A stretch of DNA of 64,000 nt from Zelopaecilomyces penicillatus (lineage: Eukaryota > Ascomycota > Sordariomycetes > Hypocreales > Pseudodiploosporaceae): the NCBI GenBank assembly GCA_005765155.1, contig VCCP01000003.1, forward strand, positions 1,054,001 through 1,118,000, given 5' to 3'. The notes under the pieces are model-generated. The model searched no databases, was not told the origin of the DNA, and saw only the letters and a program-made list of their open reading frames with translations. The position numbers were made by a program, and so were the translations under genes. Positions 43,173 to 53,796 of this stretch are shown in pieces (position 1 is the stretch's first letter; each line of letters starts with the position of its first letter).

Positions 43173-45240
43173 AGGCTGCTGTTGTGATCGGACCCTTTCA
43201 AATAAGATATAACAGGCAAACAACGTGAAACAAGGGTACAACAAGGCGGCTTGCGAACGCCTGGCTGTAGGGCAGACATTTTCGTACATGACAATCACAT
43301 AGCCAATTCTGGCCTGGCAATTAAGTGTTGATGCAAGTACATGCGATTCCTTCATATTGGTACCGGGCTATGGATGAACAAGGGAAGCGGCGAGTTGCTT
43401 CCGGATTTTGTCAACGGAATCAGGTGACGTGTTTTTGAGGAAGATGCATTTTTGAGATGAACGTGTGGATAAGAGCCAAGAATCAGGAGTTTGCAAGCTC
43501 TTCATATTGTATTCACTTTAATATCTTTCCCTGCCACGTCCGCTTAAAAATAAGTAAATAATTTCCCTTGAACATCACTATTAGTAGGTAGTTAAATATG
43601 ACATGTGCAAATCCCATTTTTTCTACGCGCACCCCTTTAAGGGCAGCTCGCATGTCTAATTACACCATTGCCGAATTCAGTTGCTTGTGCCGTTGTCCAA
43701 TTTATTGGCTACAGCATTGTCGAATTCGTTTGCTGGACTGCTGCCGAATTCATTTGCTGCCCTGCTGCCAAATTCAGTTTGGCATGCTCTAGTGCTTGGG
43801 CGACTTTTTTGAATGCCTACCGAGTTACGGAATTACAATTAGTAATCCTCCGTTACCATGGATGCATTTACAATACTCCTCTGGTGAGATGAATAATACC
43901 GTCGTCGCTTTGTAAATCAAGCGATGTGGGACTGATGACCTTGGGGTGTGGTTCAATAATTCTGGGTGGCCGAAAACAGCTGTTGCTCACACTATCTACC
44001 ATCTAATTATGGGTTTATTTACACTTCTCTCCATGCTCTCGAGAACGCCGTGTAAACAAAACACGATGTCATAAAGCCAATACCTTTTCTCCATACCACT
44101 ACACTGTCAGCCTTGACAACTCCATTTGCTGCTGTCATAGACTTGTGCTCTATCTAGCGCTTGATGCGAAATCATCGTTGATGTATCTTGCCTCCATGGA
44201 CCTCTCTCTATAGCTAGAGTTTGTCAAATTGTTTGGTGTGTATAACTAGAACACTGTCGAAATTGAAGCAAATATGTGCTATATGTGTCATTAGTGAGTT
44301 TACTCAACGCTGATGCCATTTTACAGTCCCCGTGTATGCATCCAATCGCCTGAACTAAGGCTTCTGCCTCTGCCTTTCATTATAAGTTCACACGTCGAAA
44401 CTGATCGAGCGGTCTATCCGAGACGTCTCTAGTAGTATTTATCTGGTCTGTGGCTAATCAGAACTTGCTGATCTCTGATGACAATTGACCACACTCAACC
44501 CTGTCACCATGCTGTACGTTTTGCTACAGTGAGCTCTAGCTATTGAAACTAGGCAATATCCTCTCTGAATGGAGAGCCCATTAAAAGAGCTAGTCCTTTT
44601 TTTTATCGGATGGAAAACACCCCCAGTCAGTCGCCATCGTCAGGAAAAGAACCCTGATGTTCTGCTCGTTAAACATTTCGTCAACTTCGTTTTCAATTGC
44701 ATTAAAGTCTAATCCCAGGTACATACTCCACCAATAATCACTCCTTTCCCTAAAACCACTTCACGTGGCGCGACGCATGTATTTCTTCTCTGTATGTTGC
44801 GTTGCCACTCGTCGCTTATACCGTTGGAATGGTTTAATGAGGCGCTCGATTGAGCGAGGGAGGTGACCAATTTCTACTGAGGGCTGGAAAGTTCTCCCAA
44901 CTAGGTCATCCGGAGTTCCACCTCAGTGCTCCCAAATGTCTCGACTATATCAGGGATCTCTCAGCTCATCGAGCGCATTTTGGTATTTGGCAGTAGTAAA
45001 GCTTTGACTCTTGATAGACCTTTTGATGCCGGTGCACGCGAGGAATCCGCAACATGTTCTTTGCCTTGAGATCGCAATACCCGATCGGAATCTCCACTTC
45101 TCAGGGAGATTGCGAAGCCTTGTGTGGTAAAGACTTCCACTGCCGCTGTTGGTAATTTCTGTCAATAAAACAGTACTCATCCAAATGGTTGTTGAAGCGT
45201 CAGTCGATTCCTAGAGGCGAGTTTATTTTCATCGTCCACA
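43173..45240. other. Gene-poor stretch with a degenerate 24-bp minisatellite
   Basis: No gene is supported. A short frame on the minus strand at 44950-45180 has no recognised domain. A degenerate tandem repeat lies at 43669-43790. Confidence 0.5.
43669..43790 (+). repeat. Degenerate 24-bp tandem repeat, about five units
   Basis: Units resemble TGCCGAATTCATTTGCTG plus a short variable spacer. GAATTC recurs in three of the five units. Confidence 0.75.
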
Positions 45241-45862
45241 TCATGTCTCGTCTCCAGCTTGCAACGTCACACTAGGATCACATGCCAAACAAACAGCTGT
45301 CGCGTAGTCGCCATCATGGCTAATAGAGATCATAGCGCTCACGTCCTCATCCGCAGCCAACTCTGCCCGAATGCGTGCAACAGGCGGGCCACTGCCCAGT
45401 CGAGCCTCGTCCCGACCGCGTCGTTCTATGATGACATCGTGAAAAGTGAGCCGCCGGTGTGAATGTGCCTTTATCGCGGCTTCTTTGGCTGCGAACCTGC
45501 ATACAATAATGCAAGCACTACGTCAGTCATCTTATTATATTTTTTCACCTTGTTCTCTCCTGTGAGCTGATTAGAGGAGCTTACCTGCCGGCGATGAAGG
45601 CTGCTGCCTTCCATAGAGCCGGGTCACGATGATTTATACCATCTTTTTTCGAGAAAGGCGAGTCATTCGCTAAGTCTGGTTTGTGAGAGAAGCTCTTCAC
45701 GGATCGTAGGCGCGACTCGTTCCAGGACTGCTCCTCAGGAGAAAGGATACGGTCAACAAAGCGAGCTGCTCTTGGGCTGTTGAGGATGCCGTATATGCGA
45801 GATATCTGGCAAATGTCGGTTCCAATGTTGAGCGGAAACGGGAACGCTCGCAGCGGCTTCAT
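45241..45862 (-). CDS. PPT2: Holo-[acyl-carrier-protein] synthase, mitochondrial type (AcpS/PPT2 family)
   Basis: Transfers 4'-phosphopantetheine from CoA to a Ser of acyl carrier protein, probably the mitochondrial type II ACP. Exon 1 is 45862-45585 and exon 2 is 45496-45241, with an 88-nt intron (GTAAGC donor, CAG acceptor, phase 2); 177 residues. Family motifs are both present: LNIGTDICQISRI with the Mg-binding Asp16, and WKAAAFIAGRFAAKEAAIKA with Glu98; SISHDGDYATAVCLA closes the fold. The intron splits the Arg codon just before FAAKEA. The length fits single-domain AcpS, not the larger Sfp/Lys5 type that serves PKS, NRPS and lysine synthesis. The start MKPLRAFPFPL is chosen by family length. 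An in-frame ATG at 45970 would add 36 residues with several Arg and could be a targeting extension. Confidence 0.9.
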
Positions 45863-46705
45863 TGGCAATCGTGGTGAAGACAACCTTTCTTCACCACACA
45901 CATGAATGGAGGAGCGTGGAAGTGGAGGTGTGAATTGGAGCTTGCATGTGGTTTGTGGGCCTTGTGGCATTTGGATTTGGAGCTCATGTGGAGCCAAGAT
46001 CGGATTCTTTTTCGATATGAACACGGCATGGTGTGACTAGTAGCAGGTGGCTTATCGATACCCAGTCCCTTGAGTGCCCTGCAGCTTTGAGCAATGACAG
46101 AAGGGCTACCGTTTCTTCGCTGAAGGTGCTATTTCTGCCATCGCTGAGTGCCAAGGTGCCTAGTAGTTCTTCCTGGTATCTCTACGTGGTAGTCATACTT
46201 CCATTCGCTGTTATATTATGCCATTTGCTGCCAATGCTGATAATTGTAGCAGTTTGCTGGCACAGTTTATGCTGTGGGGCACGTCTCTCATCCTTGAAAG
46301 ACCGTGCTCAAGGTAAAACACTACGTCATCGATCGTCACTGCATGTGAGATTCTCGGAGTAAAAGCTCCCTCAACGCGACACGAAAGTTTCACATTAGGC
46401 AGTGATCATTCATTGGATTTGTATCAAATTTAGATTCTTGCTAACAACTGGCCATAAATCCTGGATTACACGGTAAATCATCAGTCAACACAACCAGACA
46501 CGTTTTCCAACTTCCTTCTCGATATCTGAAAGAGCGCCGAGTTAAAGAACCCCGCCAAACGTAGTTTGCGTCCCACCAAAAGTGAACGAGGAGACCAGCC
46601 AACAGGGGATACTAGCCAAGATAAAAGCAGCCCATTCCAAATTGAATGGATCCGCATTGGCTCATTCTGCATTTCGTAGTATTTCCATTGCCCGACTTAG
46701 GCGAC
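45863..46705. other. Intergenic between PPT2 and the DUF1774-like gene
   Basis: Upstream region of PPT2 and 3' flank of the next minus-strand gene. The PPT2 frame stays open to 46024 without an ATG beyond 45970. Confidence 0.5.
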
Positions 46706-47771
46706 TTAGGCATCCTCATTAAGGAGGGGAGCGCGTTCCTGATCGGTGTTGGGGTTTCGCTTCCATGTAATGTCCCTACCAGTCCAGGCTGGAACGGCAA
46801 CACCAACGGTCATGACGAAGAGGATTCCCATGACAATGAAGGCAAAAATCCACTGCAAAGCAATGATTTTGCTGAAGAATTGGGCAACACCGATGGACGC
46901 TGAGAGGACGCTGAGAGAGAAGCCCATAGTGTAGTCCTGATTTCCCAAACATGTTAGTTCCATTTTAGAGAGATGGACTGTTAAATGAGCAGGCGAGGGC
47001 AGGCGAAACTACGAACCTTGTAGATTGTGATGAAGAACATTCCATAAACCAAGATACCCCAGATAAAGATGTTTGCAAAGATTCGTGCGACCAGGCCGGA
47101 CGGGTGGTGGACCATGATGGCGCCATTCCAGTAGATTGCAACAAATGTCCATGCGAGGGGTCCAGAGACCACAGGCATGTGAATGAAACGAGCACAGGTA
47201 TTGTGGCGGAAGTAGAGAGATGAGAGGTTGAAGAAATTGAGAATGAGAATGAGCTCAGCCCAATGGAAATGGGAGCGAACAAAGAGCATGACAAAGGCAA
47301 AGTGGAAGAGGTTGTTCATGATAAAGTGGCCACCGACGCTGGCAGCGGCATTGACGGTGTCGGCATTACGGGAGAAGAGGTGAGCAACATAGCCAAATTG
47401 CAAGACGAAGAGAACGATCCTATCAATATCTGATTAGCAGGCTGAACAACAATTGTGGCACGTGAGGGCTCATACCAGTAGATGGAGGCAATGATGGAGT
47501 TCAAGGTAAAAGCGCTCGGGTAGAGATAGTTGATATCCCAAATCCGCCTGCGGATGTGGTGTCCATCGTGAGGCGATTGGATGGTGTAGTGAACGGAGAC
47601 GGCAACCGACAAGACCCAGCTGAGCAGTGTGAGGATCTTGTAAGTGGTGATGGAGCCAGCGCTGTGAGACTCGCGCCTGCCAAATGGGTTCCCTATCGGA
47701 CAATTGTTAGTAAAGAAGTGGAGGAGAGGATACTGAATTTCCTTCAGCTTACAGCTATGCCAATTCGCCAT
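46706..47771 (-). CDS. Multi-pass membrane protein, fungal DUF1774-like, four exons
   Basis: Exons are 47771-47753 (only 19 nt), 47692-47476, 47419-47017 and 46936-46706, with introns of 60, 56 and 80 nt; 289 residues. Splice signals are good: GTAAGC with TACTAAC branch and ATAG; GTATGA with GCTAAT and ATAG; GTTCGT with ACTAAC and TCAG. Seven or eight hydrophobic helices can be read (YKILTLLSWVLSVAVSV, LILILNFFNLSSLYF, FIWGILVYGMFFITIY, WIFAFIVMGILFVMTVGV). The N terminus MANWHSWNPFGRRESHSAG and the helix pattern resemble the fungal DUF1774 family, whose function is unknown. The C terminus is cytosol-like and charged (TDQERAPLLNEDA) with an acidic dileucine-type motif. An endomembrane location is inference. 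Confidence 0.85.
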
Positions 47772-48759
47772 TGTGGGAGATGGGAGGCTATGAAGCCGTC
47801 AATGTAGCCTGCGTGACGTTTGCTGTGCAAGACTGAGTAATAATCGCAGCTATCCAAGGAGCTTTGCGCGGTAATTATGATGAGAGACTGGCCAACGGTA
47901 GATGGAGCAGGACGGAAGATGTTGTTATGAAGAAGAAATAAAGAAGGAGGAAGAGGAGAAAAGATGTGGAGGAAGATGATGATGACGAAGGACGAAACAC
48001 AGTGTTGGACGGGGGTGGATGAAAGTGTATGCAAGAGGGAGACAGAGAGCAGGCTGGCTGGCGTGAATCAGACAGGGATTGGATGGACGGCTATTATTGG
48101 GGGGGAGCTCCGCTGGAGACGACGCACTGAGGCAACACAAGGCGACTCTACGTTTTGTGACGCAACACAGATGCGGGGAACGATGGATGAGAATGTACTG
48201 CGCAGCCGTGTTTGCAGGCGGCCGGGTACCTCCAACCCGTTCTCCAGCGATCGATCAACGGGCGAACAGCGCCAGCTGCTATCTGAGTCTGTCTGTCCAT
48301 CAAGGCCCGTGGCAAGCCGCCGTCTGGACGCCCGTCCCCCCCCTTCCTTGGCGGTACTGTGCGTACATATATGCTAAACTTTGTGCTTAATTATAACGGT
48401 AACAGTGCGACAGAAGGATAGGAAAGGCTGAGAAACGAAACATGGATGCGCATAAAAGCGCGTTACAGTCCTTTAGACGACATTTGGGGATCCCATCTCC
48501 CCAGGCGCCTTAAGGCTCCATTCATGTACCAAAACTGCAGTGTAGCCAATTAGAATGCAGGCAATAAGGGATACATAGAACTCCACCTAATCTATATAGT
48601 GATAGAAGTACCAGCAATTTCCCAAGTTACAAAGAGCTATATCACATTTATCACATCCCCAACGCATCTATATAGCCTGGTTATGCCGATTGAGGGTATT
48701 TCTACCTAATTGACCCAGAGGCATGCGCTGACTTTATAAGCGGACCTGGCCAAGCTTAA
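47772..48759. other. Upstream region and boundary to AT-rich DNA
   Basis: Promoter side of the DUF1774-like gene, with a CT-rich leader on the minus strand. Base composition falls toward AT-rich from about 48600 onward. No gene is supported. Confidence 0.5.
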
Positions 48760-49289
48760 AGCCTTAACAAGCAAGGCAGTATGATTTTTTGCCTTTATAG
48801 ATAGAATTATACTGTGATATAGGTATAAATTCATCCCTAGTGTGAAATCTCTGCCTGCTATCACTATTATTGATATAAGCTTTAATAAGGTTATTAATAA
48901 GCTATTACTATTAAGGGATCTATATAATATAATGCTTTTAATTAGATTGCTTATAAAGCTAAAGAAGATAGCTATTTATAAAGATAGTATTAAGAAGGAA
49001 GATCTATATAATTACCTATTAATCGCCCCTATAAATTATATATTTAAATCCTAAGTATACTCTTAATTGATTATTAATATCCACTCTATTTATCTTATTA
49101 TTATAAGCAGCTATAATAGTTAATATAATAATATCCTTGATATATTTATTATTAAATATTTGCTTAATAGCTTATACTTATAGTTTTATTATTAATAGCT
49201 TCTTTTTAATATAATATTTAATCTTATTATCTATATATATAATTATTAAAAATAATATAAGGGTATTATCCTTCTAAGTGATTTGATTA
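48760..49289. other. AT-rich RIP-type DNA of unknown origin
   Basis: Very TA-rich. One 70-codon frame (48842-49054) is made of I/L/K/N codons typical of AT-rich noncoding DNA. Probably a decayed transposon flank. Confidence 0.5.
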
Positions 49290-50440
49290 ATCTATAACTA
49301 AAAAAGATAAATTAATAAAGGGCTTATTAATAAATCTATCTAATAGATTTTAGAACCTATTAATCTATTTAATATTAATACTATCTTTATCTTACCCTAA
49401 GCCTACTTTAGCTAGCCTTTATTATTAGTAGCCTTATCTAAGGCAAGAGGCTTAAAAAGACTATAGTTAATATAGCAAATACCTATAGTACTATAGCCTC
49501 TTTATTAAAGAGCAAGAAAGAGATTAAGCAAGGAGAAGAGATTATCTAGAAAGATATAATAGCTAGTAATCAGCAGCCTATTTAATAGGGCAATAATTAT
49601 ACTCTATATTAGATTAAGAGAAATTATATCTTTATTAATCCTCTTCCATTTCTTTATCTTTGCTCTAGTAGGGCTAAAGGGAGACCCTAATATATATCAA
49701 ATCCACTATAGAAAGTAACTATATTAGATAATAGCCTAGACTTTAAAGCCTATTGATATAGGCTTTGAAGGGATTATTATAGTATTATAAGATCTCTTTA
49801 TAAAGTGAATTATACATTTATCTATAGCAAGAGATATATCTGGAGTATAGAGTATTATAGAGATCTGTTATATATATTAAGACCACTTATTAATGCATTA
49901 ATAAGTATAAGAAAGAGGCTTATAATTGGGTTATATGGTGTTATTATAGCTTTCTTTAGGGTTAAAGGTTTAAAAGTATTATAGAAGCTGCTAAAAGTAT
50001 TTAAAAGGTATATATTTAAGGATAGAATAAATTAAAAGCTAAGACTCTAGATTAAAAATCACCTAATAATCTTTAAGCTATTTTTCCTTATATAATCCTA
50101 TATAAATTATAATATCAAGCCAGAGATATACCTCTGATCTAAAGATTGGTTTTTAAAGTAGCTTTTAGGAATATTCTTATAATAGTTCTACTAGATTAGG
50201 AATAGGATCTTTATTAATATATATTACCTATTTATCTATTAGACTTTCTAATATAAAATATTGGAAAAGATATAAGGGGCTTAATAGAAGGTCTTGAATT
50301 TTAGGATCTTGATTAGAAAGATCTAAAGGCTTAAAAATAATACCAAATTCAATGGTTGGCTTAAATACAGGCTGGTAGGTGTTATTAGCTAGCTGCTTAT
50401 AGGTATAGTGGTCTAGTCTGATAAGCAATTTATCGTCAAA
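49290..50440 (-). pseudogene. RIP-destroyed piggyBac-like (DDE_Tnp_1_7) transposase
   Basis: Translation through many stop codons on the minus strand recovers a piggyBac-type transposase. The N-terminal part near 50230-50420 reads PLYLFQYFILESLIDK. LAIDKCIIHFIKRSYNTI and PSKPISIGFKV at about 49740-49830 correspond to the family's DECM...GR...KPI..GFK block with the first catalytic Asp. YIFLDNLFSLLNLFLAL at about 49510-49555 corresponds to the LDNFFTS..L block, followed by a GTCR-like remnant. Most stops are TAG or TAA where TGG or CAR would fit, which is the RIP direction. The pieces at the checked blocks are in readable frames, but the element is plainly dead. Ends and TTAA target sites could not be fixed. 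Confidence 0.65.
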
Positions 50441-50462
50441 TATGTTTATTATAGTAGAAGAG

Positions 50463-50920
50463 TATGATGTTTAGTGAATTCCTAAGGGATAAACCTAATA
50501 AAGGGGGGTTTATATTAGTAGATAAGTTAGAACATTCTAAGCAATATATCTATTATATTAATAATAGATATAGAGTATTATAATCAGGGATTAAGTATTA
50601 GTATAATAAGTAATAGTAAATAATATAATAAAGTTAAAAGTATATTAATAACTATCTAAGCTATATCTAAAAAGTAAAAATTAAGGGTATATATATATAT
50701 TATAGATTATAATTTAAGCTATAATCCTTATTACTAGATTATACTTAGAATCATAAACCATCCTATTAGATTATAGTTTTAAGAGTGATCCTAAGCCTAG
50801 GATTACCTTTAAAATCATGATTCAATTCTATATAGTTCCAAGCCTCTGATATATACCTAATAATATTATAAGTTATATAACTAAGGCCTATTATATAACC
50901 TTAGCTATTAGGTTATAATA
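50463..50920 (-). repeat. RIP-degraded gypsy LTR, reverse orientation
   Basis: Its reverse complement matches the LTR of the gypsy element at 59430-59886 along its whole length (458 against 457 bp). Blocks such as AGTGATCCTAAGCCTAGGAT are nearly identical and almost all differences are C/T or G/A transitions. It stands alone next to the piggyBac remnant, so it is a solo LTR or an end fragment. No clear 5-bp target duplication was seen. Confidence 0.85.
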
Positions 50921-52359
50921 TAATATCTCTCTCTTAAAAGGTCTTATCCTTAAAGCCTATAGGTATATCTTTTCTTCCTTTCTTAATATTTTATAAGTTA
51001 TAGGACTTATATTATATTGAATTATTTCTTATAATATCAGATTATATTAGGAAACCTTAATATTCTTCTAAGAAGACTATTAAATATTCTATACTAGCTA
51101 AGGGTATAGATTTCAATAATAAATCAACAGATATACTATATTCTTATTATTTTAAATAAAAACAATCTTATTATATAATGGAAAATAATAGCTATTATAT
51201 AACCTATATAAAGTAGGATTGCTCTTATAATAGTGTTTTAATAGTATCCTTATATATATATTATCTTTATAATATAATATTTAATTCTTACTAATTTTAT
51301 TAATAATAAAACTTTTAGAGTAATACTATTATCTAGACTCCAAAGAAAAGAAAACTAAAAAGAATATCTTAGATATCCAGGATTAATTATCTAAACTATA
51401 GTTATAGCTTTCTTTAGCTCTTAATCATTTATCTTATATTTATAAGCTTAAGAAAAAGACTAAGGAGCAAAGTTCTAAGTTGATTTATTAGGGTTTAAAG
51501 GAGTTAGATACTAAGGATAGGATTGATCTGATTCCTGCTTTAGAGGTATATAAGCATTATATAATATCAGATTTGCAGTTCCTAGGTACTCTAAATAAGA
51601 TAGATTGATCTTCCTTAGGTTTAAGTAATAAGTTTATTGATTTAAGGTCTTTAATTAAGCTAATTAATTTCAAAGGAACTATTATAGTATTAGATAATAG
51701 TGATTTAAATGATTAATAGGCTTTTATATATTATCTTTAGGTCTAAAACCTTTCTATTTAATAAGGTATTTATTTTACTTATTTTCTTATCTAATATCTA
51801 ATATTATCTCTATCTCCTATTCTTTTTTAATTGCTTCTACTTATATTATTATATATTCCTTTATATTATTAAATATCTTATTTAATAAGGAAATATAGAA
51901 TATAAGGTATAATTATATATTCTTTGATAATAAAAGTTTATAATTAATATTAGAAATAGCTTTCTTAACTTTAAAAGATTTAAGTTTCTTAAAATCTAAT
52001 TTATTGCTTGATTATATTATTATAATATTTAGGGAATTTTTACCTAGTATATAGTATAAAAGATATATTATATCTTTCTCTTTAAAGATTAATCCTTTTA
52101 ATCTTTATTAATCTATATAATATTTTATTCTATTATAGATAATTTAGAGTTATATATAGAGTTCTTTATATAATTATTATTTTTATATAGTATTAAGTAT
52201 AGCTTTTTCTGATTTTAATCCTTCTTAATATAATAGGTAAAATACCTCTAATATAAATCTATAATTAGTATATATTAGTATAAGTTATATTGATTTAGAA
52301 ATAGATATATTATAGGCTAGTTATATGGTTGATAGATATTTTATCCAGTTATCTTAATA
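50921..52359. other. AT-rich RIP-type DNA
   Basis: Heavily TA-rich sequence with few G/C blocks. A decayed reading frame within it is listed separately. No other element could be identified. Confidence 0.5.
51404..51720 (+). pseudogene. Decayed coding remnant of unknown family
   Basis: One plus-strand frame reads protein-like with few stops (LKELDTKDRIDLIPALEVYK, DLQFLGTLNKID, SNKFIDLRSLIKLI). Stops occur where TGG or CGR/CAR codons would fit. No family is recognised; probably a transposon gene. Confidence 0.3.
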
Positions 52360-52364
52360 GTAAT

Positions 52365-52839
52365 TATTGTAATTTGCAGTATAAAGTTATAACTAAAGCT
52401 AATAGTGATAGCAGTGGAAGAAAGGCAGCGAATAGTTATCCAGAGTGAAGTCTGTAGAAAAGAAGAAAGAAGTGATTGAATTGCCGATAGAGAAAGAAAG
52501 CAGGATTCAACTAGGAATCCAGCTATCTTATATATCTAAATAATACTAGGATTATTTGGAATTATTTAAGAATTCCAAATAATATTTCTTTAGATTTCTA
52601 AGCATTCCAAATAATAAGAAAGGGAGGGGTATAAGGGATAAGCCCTTATTTTACTAGTCTAGCCTGATATAGCAGGTCAGGCTGCACGGGCTTTTTAGGT
52701 CTTATAGCAGGTCAGGCTGCTACCTTATAGCAGGTCTGGCTGCTAGGGCTATAGCAGGTTTAGCTGCTAAGCTATAGTAGGTCTAGCTACTAATCTTATA
52801 ACAGGTCAGGCTGTTATATAAAACCCGCCTATTTTAACA
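52365..52839 (-). repeat. Solo copia-type LTR with 5-bp target-site duplication
   Basis: 475 bp, nearly identical to the copia LTR at 53295-53769, and flanked on both sides by GTAAT (52360-52364 and 52840-52844). This matched duplication fixes the LTR ends as TGTTA...CAATA on the minus strand. It is what remains after recombination between two LTRs. Confidence 0.85.
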
Positions 52840-52844
52840 GTAAT

Positions 52845-53294
52845 TAATATAAGTATATAAATATCCTTTAATAATTTAATTAATCTATTCTATTTATCTA
52901 TCTATCTATAGATAATAGATAGTATTAAGTTTATATCTGGTTCTAAGATATTCTATTAATCCTTATTAAAACTTAAAGATAAAGGTTATTTCTTTATTAG
53001 AGATAATCTCCTCTAATAAGCTATATAAGCTTACTATTACTCTATTAAAGCTATAAGCAAGATCTTCTACTAAGCTTGCTTTAAGGTAAAGTATAAAGTA
53101 TAAGAACTTTATTAATCTTTCTATAATAATCTATATTAAGTTATAAGCTATTCCTATAAGGGATTCTATTAATAAAGGTAGTTTAATAATAAAGTTAAAT
53201 AATATTGATTCCTATAATTATATAGGTATTAATAGTGGTTATAACTCTTTATATAGTTTATATCTTATTAGCTTGATTTGTCTATAAGTGATAT
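52845..53294. other. AT-rich spacer between solo LTR and copia element
   Basis: TA-rich DNA resembling the surrounding RIP-type sequence; nothing recognisable. The last five bases (GATAT) are the predicted left target site of the copia element. Confidence 0.5.
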
Positions 53295-53769
53295 TATTGC
53301 AATTTGCAGTATAAAGTTATAACTAAAGCTAGTAGCGATAGCAGTGGAAGAAAGGCAGCGAATAGTTATCCAGAGTAAAGTCTGTAGAAAAGAAGAAAGA
53401 AGTGATTGAATTGCTGATAAAGAAAGAAAGCAGGATTCAGCTAGGAATCCAGCTATCTTATATATCTAAATAATACTAGGATTATTTGGAATTATTTAAG
53501 AATTCCAAATAATATTTCTTTAGATTTCTAAGCATTCCAAATAATAAGAAAGGGAGGGGTATAAGGGATAAGCCCTTATTTTACTAGTCTAGCCTGATAT
53601 AGCAGGTCAGGCTGCACGGGCTTTTTAGGTCTTATAGCAGGTCAGGCTGCTACCTTATAGCAGGTCTGGCTGCTAGGGCTATAGCAGGTTTAGCTGCTAA
53701 GCTATAGTAGGTCTAGCTACTAATCTTATAACAGGTCAGGCTGTTATATAAAACCCGCCTATTTTAACA
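53295..53769 (-). repeat. Copia 3' LTR
   Basis: 475 bp, the same length as the solo LTR at 52365 and nearly identical to it. It contains repeated AGCAGGTC-type motifs (ATAGCAGGTCAGGCTGC and variants). Confidence 0.92.
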
Positions 53770-53779
53770 CTCCCTCTAG
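53770..53779 (-). other. Copia polypurine tract
   Basis: On the minus strand CTAGAGGGAG directly precedes the 3' LTR, as expected for plus-strand priming. Confidence 0.75.
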
Positions 53780-53796
53780 CAAGCTATATATATATA

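Noticed and set aside
43669..43790. CRISPR-like array
   Set aside because: Units are degenerate and contiguous with no unique spacers, in a eukaryotic genome; a decayed minisatellite.
44950..45180. 76-codon minus-strand frame (MSTVLLTEITNSG)
   Set aside because: Somewhat protein-like, but no domain and no extension through plausible introns.
45241..45862. Phosphopantetheinyl transferase as part of a secondary-metabolite cluster
   Set aside because: It is the small AcpS type for mitochondrial ACP, and no PKS, NRPS or tailoring genes are nearby.
28000..47000. Starship or other giant mobile element
   Set aside because: No DUF3435 tyrosine recombinase, no matching long terminal sequences and no cargo pattern seen.
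48842..49054. 70-codon plus-strand frame in AT-rich DNA
   Set aside because: Composed mainly of Ile, Leu, Lys and Asn codons expected by chance at this base composition.
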